DNA of 64,000 nt from Rhyzopertha dominica (taxonomy: Eukaryota > Arthropoda > Insecta > Coleoptera > Bostrichidae), in NCBI GenBank assembly GCA_025024175.1, contig QCXZ01000137.1, forward strand, positions 74,400,680 through 74,464,679. Direction: 5' to 3'. Position 1 is the first letter of the stretch; every line of letters starts with the position of its first letter. The notes beneath the pieces were generated by a model. The model worked only from the letters and a program-made list of their open reading frames with translations. It was not told the origin of the DNA and ran no database searches. A program made the translations under genes and the position numbers. Below, one piece after another: positions 35,911-47,697 of this stretch.

Positions 35911-36987
35911 ATTACACTTACATTACATTACACCTCCCTTGAAGAAGAAAGTATTTTCTTTACCTACACAGTAATTAGATCCTTTTTCACACATATTAGT
36001 GGAATTTTAATCCTTATACTTAATTAATTTAAAGTACTCTTATCACTATCATGAAAACAAATATTTGTTTTTTCTTTAAACTATGGTACAACTCAGTCAT
36101 ATTCTTATGAATTAAGGTCTCTTTGGTCTCTTTTGACACTATCACGTTTGGTCAGTTTTGTTGCCTGTTTCACTTTTCACTAATACTAAGTCACATTGTT
36201 TATATTTCACTAATTGCAGGTTTTATACGTCAAATTTATCTTTTTCACCTTCACACACTTAACTACGGACATCTTCTTGCGCTATTGAATTTTAAACTTT
36301 AATTATAATAGATAGTAACTTATAGTATCTGTACCAATTCCTAGAGCACTGGAAAGAGTTGTACATTTAGGTTCTGTATACACCACTGTATTAAAAGAAA
36401 GATACCAATGAAATCTATCACGAACCTATTATCAATTACGTTCCTTCCAGTTGCTGCGAGATGCTTATGAGTGTTATCAAGTGCACTAATACTGTCATGA
36501 TGGTGCACGGTTAAATTTACTTTTTCATAATTAATAATGATTTATACACTTCAGTCATACTAGAAGACACGAATTCCGTTACTTTATTTTGCTATATTTC
36601 CATATTTAACATTTAAGGGTGATAATGTATTCATATCCATTAACATTTCTATAAATTGGTCTAATAATATTTAAGAATAATTATTGAACTGCTGTAGTAG
36701 CAGTTTTAGTAATCGGCAATGATTCCTTTCGCATCAAACAATGCTTATACTTTTGACATTTATCACGACGTTTAACAAAAGTAATCACATCATTTATCAA
36801 GTTTGACCAAAACTAGTACTTTTGATCTTGTCATGCGACGAATGCCTGCATGTCCACCAGTTGAAAGTTAATTAAAGACATTTAAAATTAATCGTTTAGG
36901 GTCTGGGTTGGTTATATATTGCAAATTTTTAAAGGTACAAGATGTGGCCCAGGCAATTTACATTTTTTCCAAACTTGTTAGCTAACT
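35911..36987. other. Non-coding AT-rich DNA, nothing recognised
   Basis: Strongly AT-rich with frequent stops. Nothing supportable. Confidence 0.5.
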
Positions 36988-37806
36988 AAGGGCGACATAA
37001 ATCGCATTCTTGCGGTTTTCGGTAAACGTTGACGTTAAAAGTAAAAGTACCACAACACAAATTTGTAGATAATGAAAGCATCAACTTCTGTCTGGTTACT
37101 TTCTAACATAACGTTAAAATTTCCAAGAAACATTTGCAAATTGATTTTTTTTCTTGTTTTATCGTTTTCTTTTTTTCATTTCTATAAAAATAATTAATTT
37201 TTAATAAAAGTTGGTCTGTGGCTGAAATAGCCACATATTCTTAATTAGAAAATCACGGCGTTTCAGATGTTTTCAGGTCCAAAACGTTTTTTAAGACTAA
37301 TCTAATCTAATTATTATACAATGAGATAGACTTTTTGATAAAATATAGACATTCGTGACTCTAGAGTCACGAATTAAGAAAGTGCTCAAAGATGCAAAAG
37401 GAAAACAGAGTGACATGTGCAACAATAAATTTTTCAATGATTGTCAGTAAATTAGTATGTATGATAATTTTGCTAGTAGATTAGTCGTTGAAATAAGTGT
37501 CTTGCACCGGAAAATATAAATATCTCTGAAACTCCTTGATTCTTTAATAAGAAAATATTGTGGTTATCTTGGCCACACAAAGGTATACTTTTACCAAGTT
37601 TTACTTATATTTGATTATTTTTGTAGAAATGACAAAAGAAAACGAGACTTTTTTTAAATTTTTCTAGTAATTTTAAAATTAGGTTAAAAAGTAACTAGAC
37701 AGAAGTTGTTGAATTTTTTCTCTATATCTAGAACTTTTATGTTGGATACTTTTACTTTTTACGCCAAATTTCGCCGAAAATCGTTAGAATGCGATTATGT
37801 CGCCTT
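36988..37806. mobile_element. Fold-back element with a perfect palindrome at its centre
   Basis: The left arm 36988-37322 and right arm about 37455-37806 are inverted copies, diverged but collinear. The left end reads AAGGGCGACATAAATCGCAT, and the right end is its inverse (ATGCGATTATGTCGCCTT). Shared inner blocks include AAAGTAAAAGTA, CAACTTCTGTCT, TTTCTATAAAAATAAT-like and ACTAATCTA. The ~130-bp spacer contains a perfect 24-bp palindrome at 37351-37374. No transposase is encoded and the target duplication is unclear, so the superfamily is unknown. Confidence 0.75.
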
Positions 37807-40800
37807 TTCAACTATCTCAAATCAACCCTCCACACCCCTGCTCCCGCTTGTTTGTTTTTGTTAATTTAGCATATGCTCCTTTATCATTTCCACCTATAGA
37901 TGTTTGGATAAAATTAAATCTTCGTTCTTTAAAATAAATTATTTTCATCGGACTATTAGACAATAAGATTAGTAAAATAGATGATCGCCGTCGATCGATT
38001 AAAGATCTCTAAGCAAGAAACAAAGCAAATCATCATTGTATACGCTCAGAATCCGAGAGATCCGAGGCCAGGGACATATGAACTGTATATTTATATGTAT
38101 TACTTCCTTGCACGACTTCAATTCACGAACGCGTGGCTGTAAAAGTCGCTCCAACCAAGTGTCTCGCACTGGTATACCCCCTTAAGACTGAAAGGTTTGA
38201 CAATTAAGGACTAAAGGTATAATGTCTGTAACTTGGAAGAGACGTATTTTATGGACGACCTCTTTCACGATTATCCCATTCCCTAAATGAAAGTGCCTCC
38301 TGTTCTTACAGCGCAACAGCTATTATTTGGAAGCAAACGCGAGTTTTTACATAGCACAACCCCTATAAGCAACCTAGTACGCTAGTAGTATGCCTAGTTA
38401 GCAAAAAGCTCCCCTCGTCCTCATTATTATTTCACCTTATTGATTTTTACCATTAACATTTCCAGCCGGACAAAAAGCCGCTAACGCTTCAGCAGAATGG
38501 CGTTCTTATGCGCTGGTGATCGTCCGACCCTCCAGCAGGAACGGCAGGATCAGCCGCTGAACTTTTTAGCTTCTGGTTTTTATCTTGCTGCCAGTTCTGC
38601 TAAGTATTCATTTATCACTGCAGAGGCGAAACTTTTGCAGTAATGGGGCCTTGTACTTTATTATTGTTGGGAAATGTTTTTACCGAATGGAGTGGTTCAT
38701 AATTATGTCGTTATTGTGGGCACGACACATTTCGGCACTCTGGAAATAAAAAGTTTGTGCCGCACGCACCCGGCGAAATTATGTTCCCGTCCGTCCCAAG
38801 TGTGGTGCCCTTGAGGGGTTATCGCCGCCGGATTTTCGCACGGGCCAAGAAAAGTGGGTGTAATCGGGAGCGGCGACGTTTTATTTTCTTTGATAAAGTG
38901 CAAGACTTAACTTTGTAATATTGTTTTGATCTGAATATACCGTCCCATTTGCTGAAGTACTTCTTAGAATATTCGGTTGAAAATGGATACCTTATAAAAC
39001 AGCGTGATCTTTATTTTCAAAATTACCAACTTCCTTGTGGAGATTAGGGTGTAATTCCTGAAGACTCATATATATGGAACCGAAACAGATACTATTTTAT
39101 CTTCCTTGTAATGCAAATGCGACAAACTGGGATACCTTTGATGGTTAGAACTAAGGAACACCTCAAACAATTTCAAAAATATAAAAAAACTGATGTAGTT
39201 AAGACAAATTCCTTCTTGATCAACTATTTATTGCTTAATAAGCTCTTTCTACCCGTTGGATAAATTTATAGTTTTGCAACAAATCACCAAAATTAGCTAT
39301 TTAGAAATCTCAGAGAATTACAAAAACAAAAGTGTTACAGTTTTAAATGAATATTCAAAATTTTCACTCACTCATTTTAAATAATTTGTTCAATATTCAG
39401 TCATAACGTTAGTGACTTCCTGCAACTACTCAACCCACACGGATAAGTTTAAGGTGTAGATAGTTGTTTTCATTTTTTGACTTCTATCAAAATTAATTTC
39501 TCTTTTCCCATATTTTGAATTTTTTATAAATTTGTATAAGTAACTGACGATGATCATTTCAGGCCGAAACCGCTCTACCAATTAGTATTTAATAAAGTGG
39601 AGAAGACACTGATTTTTAAATAAGTTATATTAAAACAAAACTCCACATTGATGGATCAGTTCACTGTTTTAATAAGTTGCATTTGGAGACTTTGGTTTCC
39701 TTAAATGATAATATCAAGTATTATACGACGTTACACATATCGTTCTATGACGGCGAAGTAATAAAAACAATTACCTACCGACACAAAACTAAACGATTCG
39801 CTTGCGGCAAGCAAATGCAACGACTAGCATTCAGGGAGAGTGGGGAGGTTCTACTTACTAGTTATTAATTAAATTAAGGCGCCACCAAAATTTTAAAAGT
39901 GTCGAAGCAAAAATCAGCCGCCCTGTAAATTTTGGAAACAGGCTGAATAGTTCGCGTTCACTGAAAGGCAAAAATCAAATCATAAGTAAAAGACAACTGG
40001 TTGATTGCTGCCCCTTTTAATGACCAATGGCATTCAATAATTACCTATTACAAATTCAACGGCCCGAATATAACAACGCATTCATGTTCTTCAAAAATGT
40101 GTAAAGTCAAACAATTAACGATGTTCCCCCATATAGAGCTCTATGCCGGTTCACACAACNTCCACATTAAATATGAACAGATGCAAATGTAAATTAATTA
40201 AGAATTCGTGGCGGGTTACTTGAGAAGATGATCTGATATCGGCGTTGAGTTAAAGAATGAGCAATAGCGGATTATTGAAAAGCGCAATTAAATTAGCAGC
40301 TCTGAACGCATATCAGACCATCCCGCGCAAAAGAAATAGTTGGCTTAGCTGTAATAAGCGTCCTCGAGCGTCTAGATGCAGGTGTCGGCGTCGGACGGCA
40401 CGATCAGCGGGTTTACTATCGGAAGCGTCAATTTCGCAAGCCCTTGCAGAGTTTCCTCCAAAAGGGATCTATGCAGTAACCACGGAAAGCAACACTGCTG
40501 AGGGATGGTGGTTAGAAGCAGTCGGCAGCAACTGGTGGTATTTAAGAGCTAGGAAAATCCCTGCCAACGAAACCATACAATGCCAAATGTACCCTATTAC
40601 TTCACTATTGAATATCTAAAGCTGTCACGTTACCTCTACATGAGGGTGCTGCTCATAAAGAGCAAGCAGTGACTACGATGGTCAGTCAATTAATTCACCG
40701 AGTTTCTCAGCTCCGCAGCCAATTCAATCCCACAATATGGATACTGAGCTCAAACCACTAATACAGCAGGCGCAATATACTCAGTTTAATAACTATTCGC

Positions 40801-41984
40801 ACTGAACTAATCCCCTTACTCAACGAGGGTAAGTATAAAAGAACTTTAATCACAGTGGCTACGAACGAGGCGTAAATAATGCTCTCGAAAACGGGAAACT
40901 TGCTTCTGCCACACAGGTGGGACAGCATAAAAACGCTCCAAAGAAAAACGGCGCGATAAGAACAACTGCGGCAAAAAGCATTTAAAATACGGGTAAATGC
41001 GATATACAAGGAACGTTAAAGAAGTCGAAAAACTAACCGTTACAGTTCAAAACATGAATTTTNTGATGATGAGAGCACCAATTAAAATATAAAACACATT
41101 ATTTCTTGTTTCTGGTTCAGCTCCAGGTAATCGGTAATCTTTTGCAGTTGTGGACATAGCAAATGTAGAAGCTTCTTCATTTTCTTACCTGCATCTAAGA
41201 CTTCCTCAGCATCGAATTACAGTTGTACAGAAATGAACCGTTTTCTATATTCTGCTGCCAATGTTGCCTTGTGCAATTGAATTACAGGCATAACGATTTA
41301 TAAATGACTGATCCATTGTCCTTCCTTTAAGTGTAATTTATTTATGACTTATAAAGACCATTTTATAGATATATTTGCAGTATAATAGTTTATCTCATTA
41401 GCAAGTTATTTAAGGGACATTTTATTCACCCCTGCCTTTTTCTGAGAATACGTTTACTGTAACTGACGCTATGGCAGAATTTAACACATCCATTGATAGT
41501 TTTGGTAGAGTTTAATTCACCCTATTGAAGTTGAATTTAACTCATGCTGTAGAATCATTTGAGGAGATTACTTTTTTAAATTCAATTTAAGCTAAATTTA
41601 CTGCTGCAAGATTTTCCTCCTTGTCAATTATGGTAACCCAAAATTATTTGAAAATAGAATAATACACACTTTGTTCTATCCAAAATTCCTGCTTGCTTGC
41701 ACTAATATAACAATATAATAGTAACCTTAACTATTCTGGGCTTTTACTGCCACTGATGTAGGTATCCATGTTAGACGATATAATTAAAAACGCAATTATT
41801 GTCAAAAATGGAGTTAGCCAGTCATATTGACAGTATCCAGTATCCAGATGCGTAATATGACAGAAGCGGCAGCCATTTTGATTCCAAAATATATCTCTCA
41901 CTCAATAACTCATTGTCTAAGTGCATTGCGGTACTTTGTAGAATAGGGTGGCTTTATTTTTCTACTAATATTCAAACATATGTA
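37807..41984. other. Non-coding DNA with GC-richer islands
   Basis: Islands at about 38460-38890 and 40230-40640 are richer in GC and CpG than their surroundings. The 120-codon plus-strand frame at 40257-40619 in the second island is Arg-rich at its N-terminus and has no domain I recognise; I do not call it a gene. The rest is AT-rich with nothing paired or coding. Confidence 0.4.
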
Positions 41985-42480
41985 TTACCACGGTCTGTCA
42001 AAAATGTGAAGTTCATTTGTATGTTGATGATACAACTTCCTCGATAAGCAAGACTTGCCTGTAGTCGAATAACTTATCAGCTGCAATCTACAAAAGATTG
42101 GTGATACGGTCAAGTGCTTAATGATGCCCTTTAATAGTTTAGACGAGAGCATACTTTTAATATTAAATTGGAAAATGTGCAAAGCTTAAAGTTTGGGTAT
42201 AATAATTACAGATAAGGATTTTAGACTCTCATGTCATGTAACATATTCGCTTAAAAAGCACTCTGCACACTAAATATATTAATCAAAAAACTAAAACTTT
42301 ATTATGCGAGTCACTGATATTGCCGTATGATTTTAATTACTGCGGTCAAGTTTGAAAGAGGATAGAAAGTACGTTCCTGTATGCCTTTTACACATTGCAT
42401 TCGAAAATAACAGGACTGTGATATTCTATGCATTTTTGTAAACTGTATAGTATAATATATTGAAATCTGGCGTATCAGGG
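41985..42480 (+). pseudogene. LINE reverse-transcriptase remnant
   Basis: At 42020-42031 the plus strand reads Tyr-Val-Asp-Asp, the reverse-transcriptase catalytic box, followed by TTSSISKTC. After frame breaks come SLGIIITDKDFRLSCHVTYS and LKKALCTLNILIKKLKLYY. This corresponds to the LG(I/V)xxDxxLxFxxHIxxxxxKA thumb-region segment found after the YxDD box in Jockey/CR1-like LINEs. Multiple stops and frameshifts are present and neither the endonuclease nor ORF1 was found. The clade cannot be fixed by eye. No poly(A) tail was seen. Confidence 0.6.
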
Positions 42481-43879
42481 CTATCAGAAACTAGTGCGAC
42501 TAGTTCTTCTAAAATCGTCCAATACACATACTTTGCTTATGATTTTGCCCAGACAATCTCCTTAATTTGATAAAAACGTATACTGATAAAACGAAAGCCT
42601 GAGAAACTGCTAAGGTTTCAACACAGTAGTTATAGCCGTTATATACGTGAATACGGCATTATTTTACGCCGTTACGTCAATGAATTTAATATGCAATCTA
42701 GCAATATCCTTCAAACTAGCACAGCTTGATTTAATTACAGCACATCACGAAGAGCAAATTGAAACCCTGGAGCTTTATATTGTATTCAAGTACAAAGAAG
42801 CATTTGAATTGTAATCATTGTTCCCAGTTACAAAAGTTCTCCGGTGCAGCTCGAACTCCGTGTTTCCCTCACTGTAACAGTTTGCGCCACAATCTGCCGC
42901 ACAATCATCCAGCCACATTTTGTATCAAAACGTCGCGACAATTTGCATTGCATCTGAATTCAGGGGAAGCAATGCGCCACGACCCCTTCACTCTGAATAA
43001 TATATACTGCAAAGTTGCCTTTTACTTCCACCATAAACCCAGCGAGCGGAGCATTCGAAACCACTAAAGACAGCAAACTCGCACTTAGTTTATTGGCGAC
43101 AATAAAAGAGGCAATAAGCTGCCATGAAGATAACTTTTTGCTTGGTGTAGTGTTATTACGCCGGCTCCGGAATTACCGCTGAAGAACTTACCTTGCATGA
43201 ATAGAGCGACGCCCACACTCTAGTTTTATACCGACTTGTGTAACAATTTGCTTAAAATTTAACTGCATAATGCCCGCGTATCCTCGAAGTGCGGTGCAGA
43301 GAGATTTTATCTTGCGGGCAACTGCTTGCATATTGCCGTTGAGGACAGAGAGCGTGCTTTTTGGTTTTATGTCAACAGCGGTCGTTGCAGATTATAGTAT
43401 AGCGGGCGTCTTTAAATGCGGCTGAATTCATGCACTACCCAGGGCATACTGGTTTTACCCGCTAAAGGAAATACTCTATTTAGCTCTGCTAGGTTGGTAT
43501 TTTGATACGTATTTCGGTAGTATACTCGGACCACGAGAATCTTAGCCACCATAGAAATAACAACTATAGACCCNAATCAACAAAGGTTATGGACGTCAGT
43601 CATGTTTATTTACAAGCGGTATATAATTTGTAACACAACCCCAGCCTGGAAATAATCGATGAGAGTCGTATTTGTGTTAAATGGTTTGTCCTTACCTTTA
43701 TCAGTGTCTTTAGGAAAATAATTGTAGTTGACAAATAGCCTTTTGTTTCTTATGCATAAGAAATTATCATAATGAGGTTGAGTGCGAATTTAAATACAGG
43801 AGGATAAATAAAAGAACATCAATGACTGAATCTTCGCACAGCGCACCGAATTTATCTAAAAGCTCCGATTACTTATAAG
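42481..43879. other. Non-coding DNA with a GC-richer island
   Basis: About 42830-43460 is richer in GC and CpG than its surroundings; the frame at 42759-43067 has no family resemblance and probably reflects this composition. One N at 43574. No repeats were paired. Confidence 0.4.
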
Positions 43880-44467
43880 CAAAGGTTGGCATATTGTTTA
43901 CCTGAACCCAACCTGGATGTTATTTCAGGAAAATGTTATTTAGATGCTCCTGTATCGTGTGCAAAATGGATTATTATTCTTCATCTGAGCATTAAAAATA
44001 GTTGGGTCCCGGGGATGTTTATTAATTTCTGCAAAGAATTTTCAACAGTTCTCTACAGATACTCAAGATATGGACCTCGTTTTGTTTAACACCCAATTAT
44101 TTAGCAATTTACCATCAAATTCAGCTATTGTTGTAGAGAATGCGTCGTATTATTCAAATATTGATAAAAAAGTCCCACAAGAAAGGCACGTCATCTGATA
44201 GACGAAAACTTTAAAAATCGTATAATACTGATAATAATATGAAAGCTTAGGGCCAGACATTTATGCGACTTCCAGAGTACTATTGCCTGGAAGGAGATCG
44301 AGTTTAAAAGCAAAGCTAACAAAATTTATAGCATACTTTGTAGAAATTGAATAAAACTTGTTATTGATATAGAAAATAGCTTCATGTCGAAAATCGCGGT
44401 GCCAGAAATTATTATTAATTTGAACGATGATAGCGATGATGACAGTTATGTGGATGAAAACTGATTT
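43880..44467 (+). pseudogene. Second remnant of a long-spacing DDE transposase
   Basis: The plus strand gives WIIILHLSIKNSWVPGMFIN (compare KRLIILHAGxxxGWVPGALL), then across a frame break STDTQDMDLVLFNTQLFSNL and PSNSAIVVENASYYSN. This is the segment with the second catalytic residue, here Glu instead of the usual Asp in VxDNASYH. After another gap come SKIAVPEIIINLNDDSDDDS and a stop, an acidic tail like that of the 2.4-4.6 kb transposase. The first Asp region, the third acidic residue and the terminal repeats were not found. It is a dead relic of the same broad family as the 3.1-4.4 kb and 59.3-60.2 kb copies. Confidence 0.6.
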
Positions 44468-44718
44468 CATAATTTACAAATCCGTTTAGTTAATCATCTA
44501 TTCAATAGTCAATATTTTTATATACACTATTGGACAAAAGTAAAGCAACCCTAGCAAAATAATCAAATAAGTCATTTTCTGAAATCTCCTTGGCAACCAG
44601 GGAAATTAAAAACCTTTTGGATTAAAAGATCATAGTAGGCTACTGCTTCAGAAGCAATGAAATTGTTTGCAAGCGTTAAATAAAATTAGTGATTTATGAG
44701 AAGTGCACTTTCTGACAG

Positions 44719-44739
44719 CGACAAAAGTACAGCCACTGG
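44719..44739 (+). repeat. Left inner direct repeat of the Tc1 element
   Basis: CGACAAAAGTACAGCCACTG resembles the outer repeat GGACAAAAGTAAAGCAACCC at 44534; such sites are the second transposase binding sites in IR/DR elements. Confidence 0.6.
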
Positions 44740-44818
44740 TTAAGGACAAAGTAATTTTGAAAAAAAACTTATTGTGAGATTATTAAGTAGCTAATTAAAG
44801 TTTTTAACAGAAAGAAAC

Positions 44819-45821
44819 ATGCCAAAAGGTAAACCAATTTGTATAGATTTAAAACAAATGGAGGTGAACGCCTTTTCAGAAGAAATGACTATAACTACCA
44901 TTTCCAGACAGTTTCTTTTACCCAAATATAGTGTACCCAAAATAATTTCACGTTATAACGAGAGAGGGCATGTAGAAAAATTGCCAAAATCGGGAAGACC
45001 TAGAAAAACTACATTTTGGATGGATAGACGAATCAAAAGTGTTAGTCAAAGAGAACCTTGGAGGTCACGACTACGAATAATTGCTGAAATTCCTGAACTG
45101 ACAGTTAGTGCAAGGACGCAGATTATTTCAGGAAAAACTCTATAGCAGACGTCCAGCTCAGAAATCATTGGTTTCCGAAATAAATAGACATGCCAGGCTT
45201 GAATTTGCTCGTCAACATATGAAGTGGAACGTTCAAGATTGGAGAAAAATATTGTTAAGCGATGAAATTCATTACAACATTTTTAATTTTGATGGCATGA
45301 CATGTTATGCATCCGGTTAATAAGAGATTTAACCCAAAGTATGTTACACCAACAAAGCAAGGACAAGGCAGTGTATTATTATGGAGTTGTTTTTCGTGGA
45401 ATGGAGTAGGTCCACTGCAATTTATAGAGGGAAATATGGTTCAGTTAGTATAGAGGGACATAATGCAAAATGTTATGTTATGCCCTACGCTGAATGGGAA
45501 ATGCCTTTGCGTTTCGTGTTTCAACAAGACAATGATCCGAAACGTACATATGGTCTTATTCAGGAGTAGTTTCACAACAATAATGTTCAGGTAATGCAAA
45601 GGCCAGCACAGTCACCGGGCCTCAACCCCATAGAAAATTTGTGGGAAGAGATTGAACCTCGGATTCGCACTACAACATTCCCAAACAAGCAATTTTTAAG
45701 TGACAAAATTAACGATGTTTGGGCGACCTTGCCCATCAGCACTATCTAAAATTTTATTTTATCAATGCCACGTCATTGTCAAAAAGTTATAGCCAACAAT
45801 GAGTATCACATTAACAACTGA
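44819..45821 (+). pseudogene. Tc1-type DDE transposase, frameshifted
   Basis: Starting at the ATG at 44819, the protein begins MPKGKPICIDLKQMEVNAFS. A paired-type helix-turn-helix follows, with the GRPRKTTFWMDRRI linker between its halves. The catalytic domain shows DWRKILLSDE (first Asp), FVFQQDNDPKRT (second Asp), then SPGLNPIENLWEEIEPRIRT with the Glu in NPIENLW, a D-D34-E-like arrangement. It ends VIANNEYHINN with TGA at 45819. Frameshifts near 45115, 45300, 45400-45450 and 45570 and a stop near the end disable it. Length (about 334 codons if continuous) fits a full Tc1 transposase. Confidence 0.85.
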
Positions 45822-45939
45822 GTTGATATTTTTTATATGCCTGTGTGTGTCTTCTAATCATAATTTTGTTTTTCTGTTTTCCAATCATAAAACGTTGCTT
45901 TGTGTTGTTGTATATTCAATTACCTTTGTTTTCCTAAAA

Positions 45940-45958
45940 GTTGCTTTGCTTTTGTCGC
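45940..45958 (-). repeat. Right inner direct repeat of the Tc1 element
   Basis: The inverse reads CGACAAAAGCAAAGCAAC, matching the outer end at 47230-47259 and the left inner copy. Confidence 0.6.
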
Positions 45959-46078
45959 TGTAAAAAAATGTGCTTTTGCATAAATCATTTATTACTAATT
46001 TTAAATGACATTTGACCTGTAATAGTCTACTATGAATTTTAATGTGAGAACATTTTAGTCTCCCTGCTTACCAAATGT

Positions 46079-47204
46079 GTTTTAGACAGGGTTGGCAAAA
46101 CATGTTTTTTACATTAAACAAAACAAAAATTTTTTATTAAACCGTATTTAAACACTGTTTTAAACATGAACTCTCATGCAGATTACTATATATATTAGTG
46201 AAAATAAATGGCGCGGAGCGTAGTAGTTGTCTAACAATCCCTGTTCTGTTTGCGTAACAATTTTAATTATTATGAGTCGGTTTCTCTTTTTTATTTTAAG
46301 ATAGAATCAACACTGTTCTTAAAATCTAGACCAATCACATACCCCAATTTAAGGTGCAGTCTTGGTTACTGGGTTGATTTTAGCTAATATCAACCTTAAT
46401 AAAGGGAATAGGAACCGACATTGTCTGTTTAAAAGTTTAAAGTTCAACAATTACAATGGCGTAGTAGGAATGATGCAGTGTGGAATAACTTTGACAAAAT
46501 TAAGGTGCAAAATGGTAGAATGCGAGCTCAATGCAAGAAGTGCAAAAAAGATATGGTTACACTAGTAAAAGGTGAAAATGCTGATATTTTTATATTCTTT
46601 GTTTATTATTTTTTATATCCCCAAGTTCAGATAACTTTTGTTTTTTTTGTACCAAAGATATAATATCTAGTAAGTGTTGAATGAACGTCTTATTCATTGT
46701 TTTGTAGTATTGGACCAGAAATACAAATTTTTATGTTATGTTAAGATTAAGACTTTTATATGTTGTCTTAAAATATTTGTAAAATTTTAAAGTTAAGTTA
46801 TTCATTTCTATAACTGTTGTATCAATAAAAAGCCGAACAGAATACTGCATGTTTCTTCTTTTTTAAGTTTGAAAAAACATTTACGTTGTTTCTAACTGCG
46901 CCTGATTTTGCATTCCATTAATTTTTAATGCAAATGTTGGGTGACAATATGTAGATATGTAATTACTAATAATCTTGTCTATCTATTTGTGGAGGGTAAA
47001 CGAGCTTAATAGTAATAATTAATGAATCACACACAATAGTCGTCAAAAAACACTGTTTAAAACATGAACAAAAAACACTTTAAGACAAATGTTTTAAATA
47101 TTTGTTTAAAACAAAGTTTTTAATAGAAGCGTTGTTTTAAACAAGTTTAAAACATTCTGTTATAAACATTTTGTTTTAATCATGCCAACCCCGATGGTTT
47201 TAGA
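46079..47204. mobile_element. hAT element nested in the Tc1 copy, with 8-bp target duplication
   Basis: The element at 46087-47196 begins CAGGGTTGGCAAAACATG and ends with the inverse of CATCGGGGTTGGCATGA; the first bases of the two ends differ slightly. The 8-bp GTTTTAGA occurs directly before it (46079-46086) and directly after it (47197-47204). Subterminal regions are rich in TTTAAAC/GTTTTAAAC words on both sides. The only coding trace is a BED-finger segment. At 1,110 bp it is an internally deleted, non-autonomous copy, and it is younger than the Tc1 insertion it interrupts. Confidence 0.85.
46466..46575 (+). pseudogene. BED zinc-finger fragment of a hAT transposase
   Basis: The frame reads RNDAVWNNFDKIKVQNGRMR and AQCKKCKKDMVTLVKG. 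This is the first half of a BED finger: the aromatic W-x-x-F start and the C-x-x-C pair are present, while the zinc-binding histidines are missing because the frame runs into unrelated sequence. BED fingers form the N-terminal DNA-binding domain of many hAT transposases. The RNase H-like catalytic domain is deleted. Confidence 0.7.
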
Positions 47205-47259
47205 TAATGAGTTGTGTCGTACTGTTGTAAGGGTTACTTTACGTTTGTCCAATAGTGTA

Positions 47260-47697
47260 CGTTAACCCATTAAATATCACATATTTTACCTACATATATA
47301 GAAGATAAAAAAATAGTAATTTAATAATATAAAAGTAGTAGCTCAAGCTTACAATTTTTGTTTCATTAGTTAGTTTGAAAAAAATGGTTAATATCAATGC
47401 CGAAAAGAGTGATACGTTAAAATAATCATATTTAGTATACAGAATTTTTTTAAATTTTACTGCGTAATGTAGATATTTTATCAGTAAAGTTATAGACACT
47501 TCCCGCTTTCAAGACAAGGATAGAAAAAAAAGGTTGGTACCGCATATTGTATAACTACTAGCTTATTTGTAGTGAGGTATATTTTTTGCTTGCTATTTGG
47601 AATACAAGTTAGAAGCAGTATCGATGGTCTTACGTTTCAGCGCCAACTTCAAAGTAGCAGCAAGAAATAGCCAAAGCGAAAATTATTAATGCAAAGA
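47260..47697. other. Non-coding AT-rich DNA
   Basis: Nothing recognised. It ends with AAGA (47694-47697), the target site duplicated by the gypsy element. Confidence 0.6.

Larger units (their letters stand above)
44523..47259 (+). mobile_element. Tc1 transposon with nested terminal repeats, interrupted by a hAT element
   Basis: The left end TACACTATTGGACAAAAGTA (44523) is matched by the inverse at the right end (…TTTGTCCAATAGTGTA, to 47259), with TA at both edges. Similar words recur inside each end (CGACAAAAGTACAGCCACTG at 44719, and GTTGCTTTGCTTTTGTCG at 45940-45957), giving the outer-plus-inner repeat layout (IR/DR) known from Sleeping Beauty-like Tc1 elements. A 1,110-bp hAT element sits near the 3' end. 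Removing it and its duplicated 8 bp leaves about 1.62 kb, the usual Tc1 length. Confidence 0.88.

Noticed and set aside
40257..40619. 120-codon Arg-rich frame
   Set aside because: Lies in a GC-richer island; no domain, splice sites or start context that I can support.
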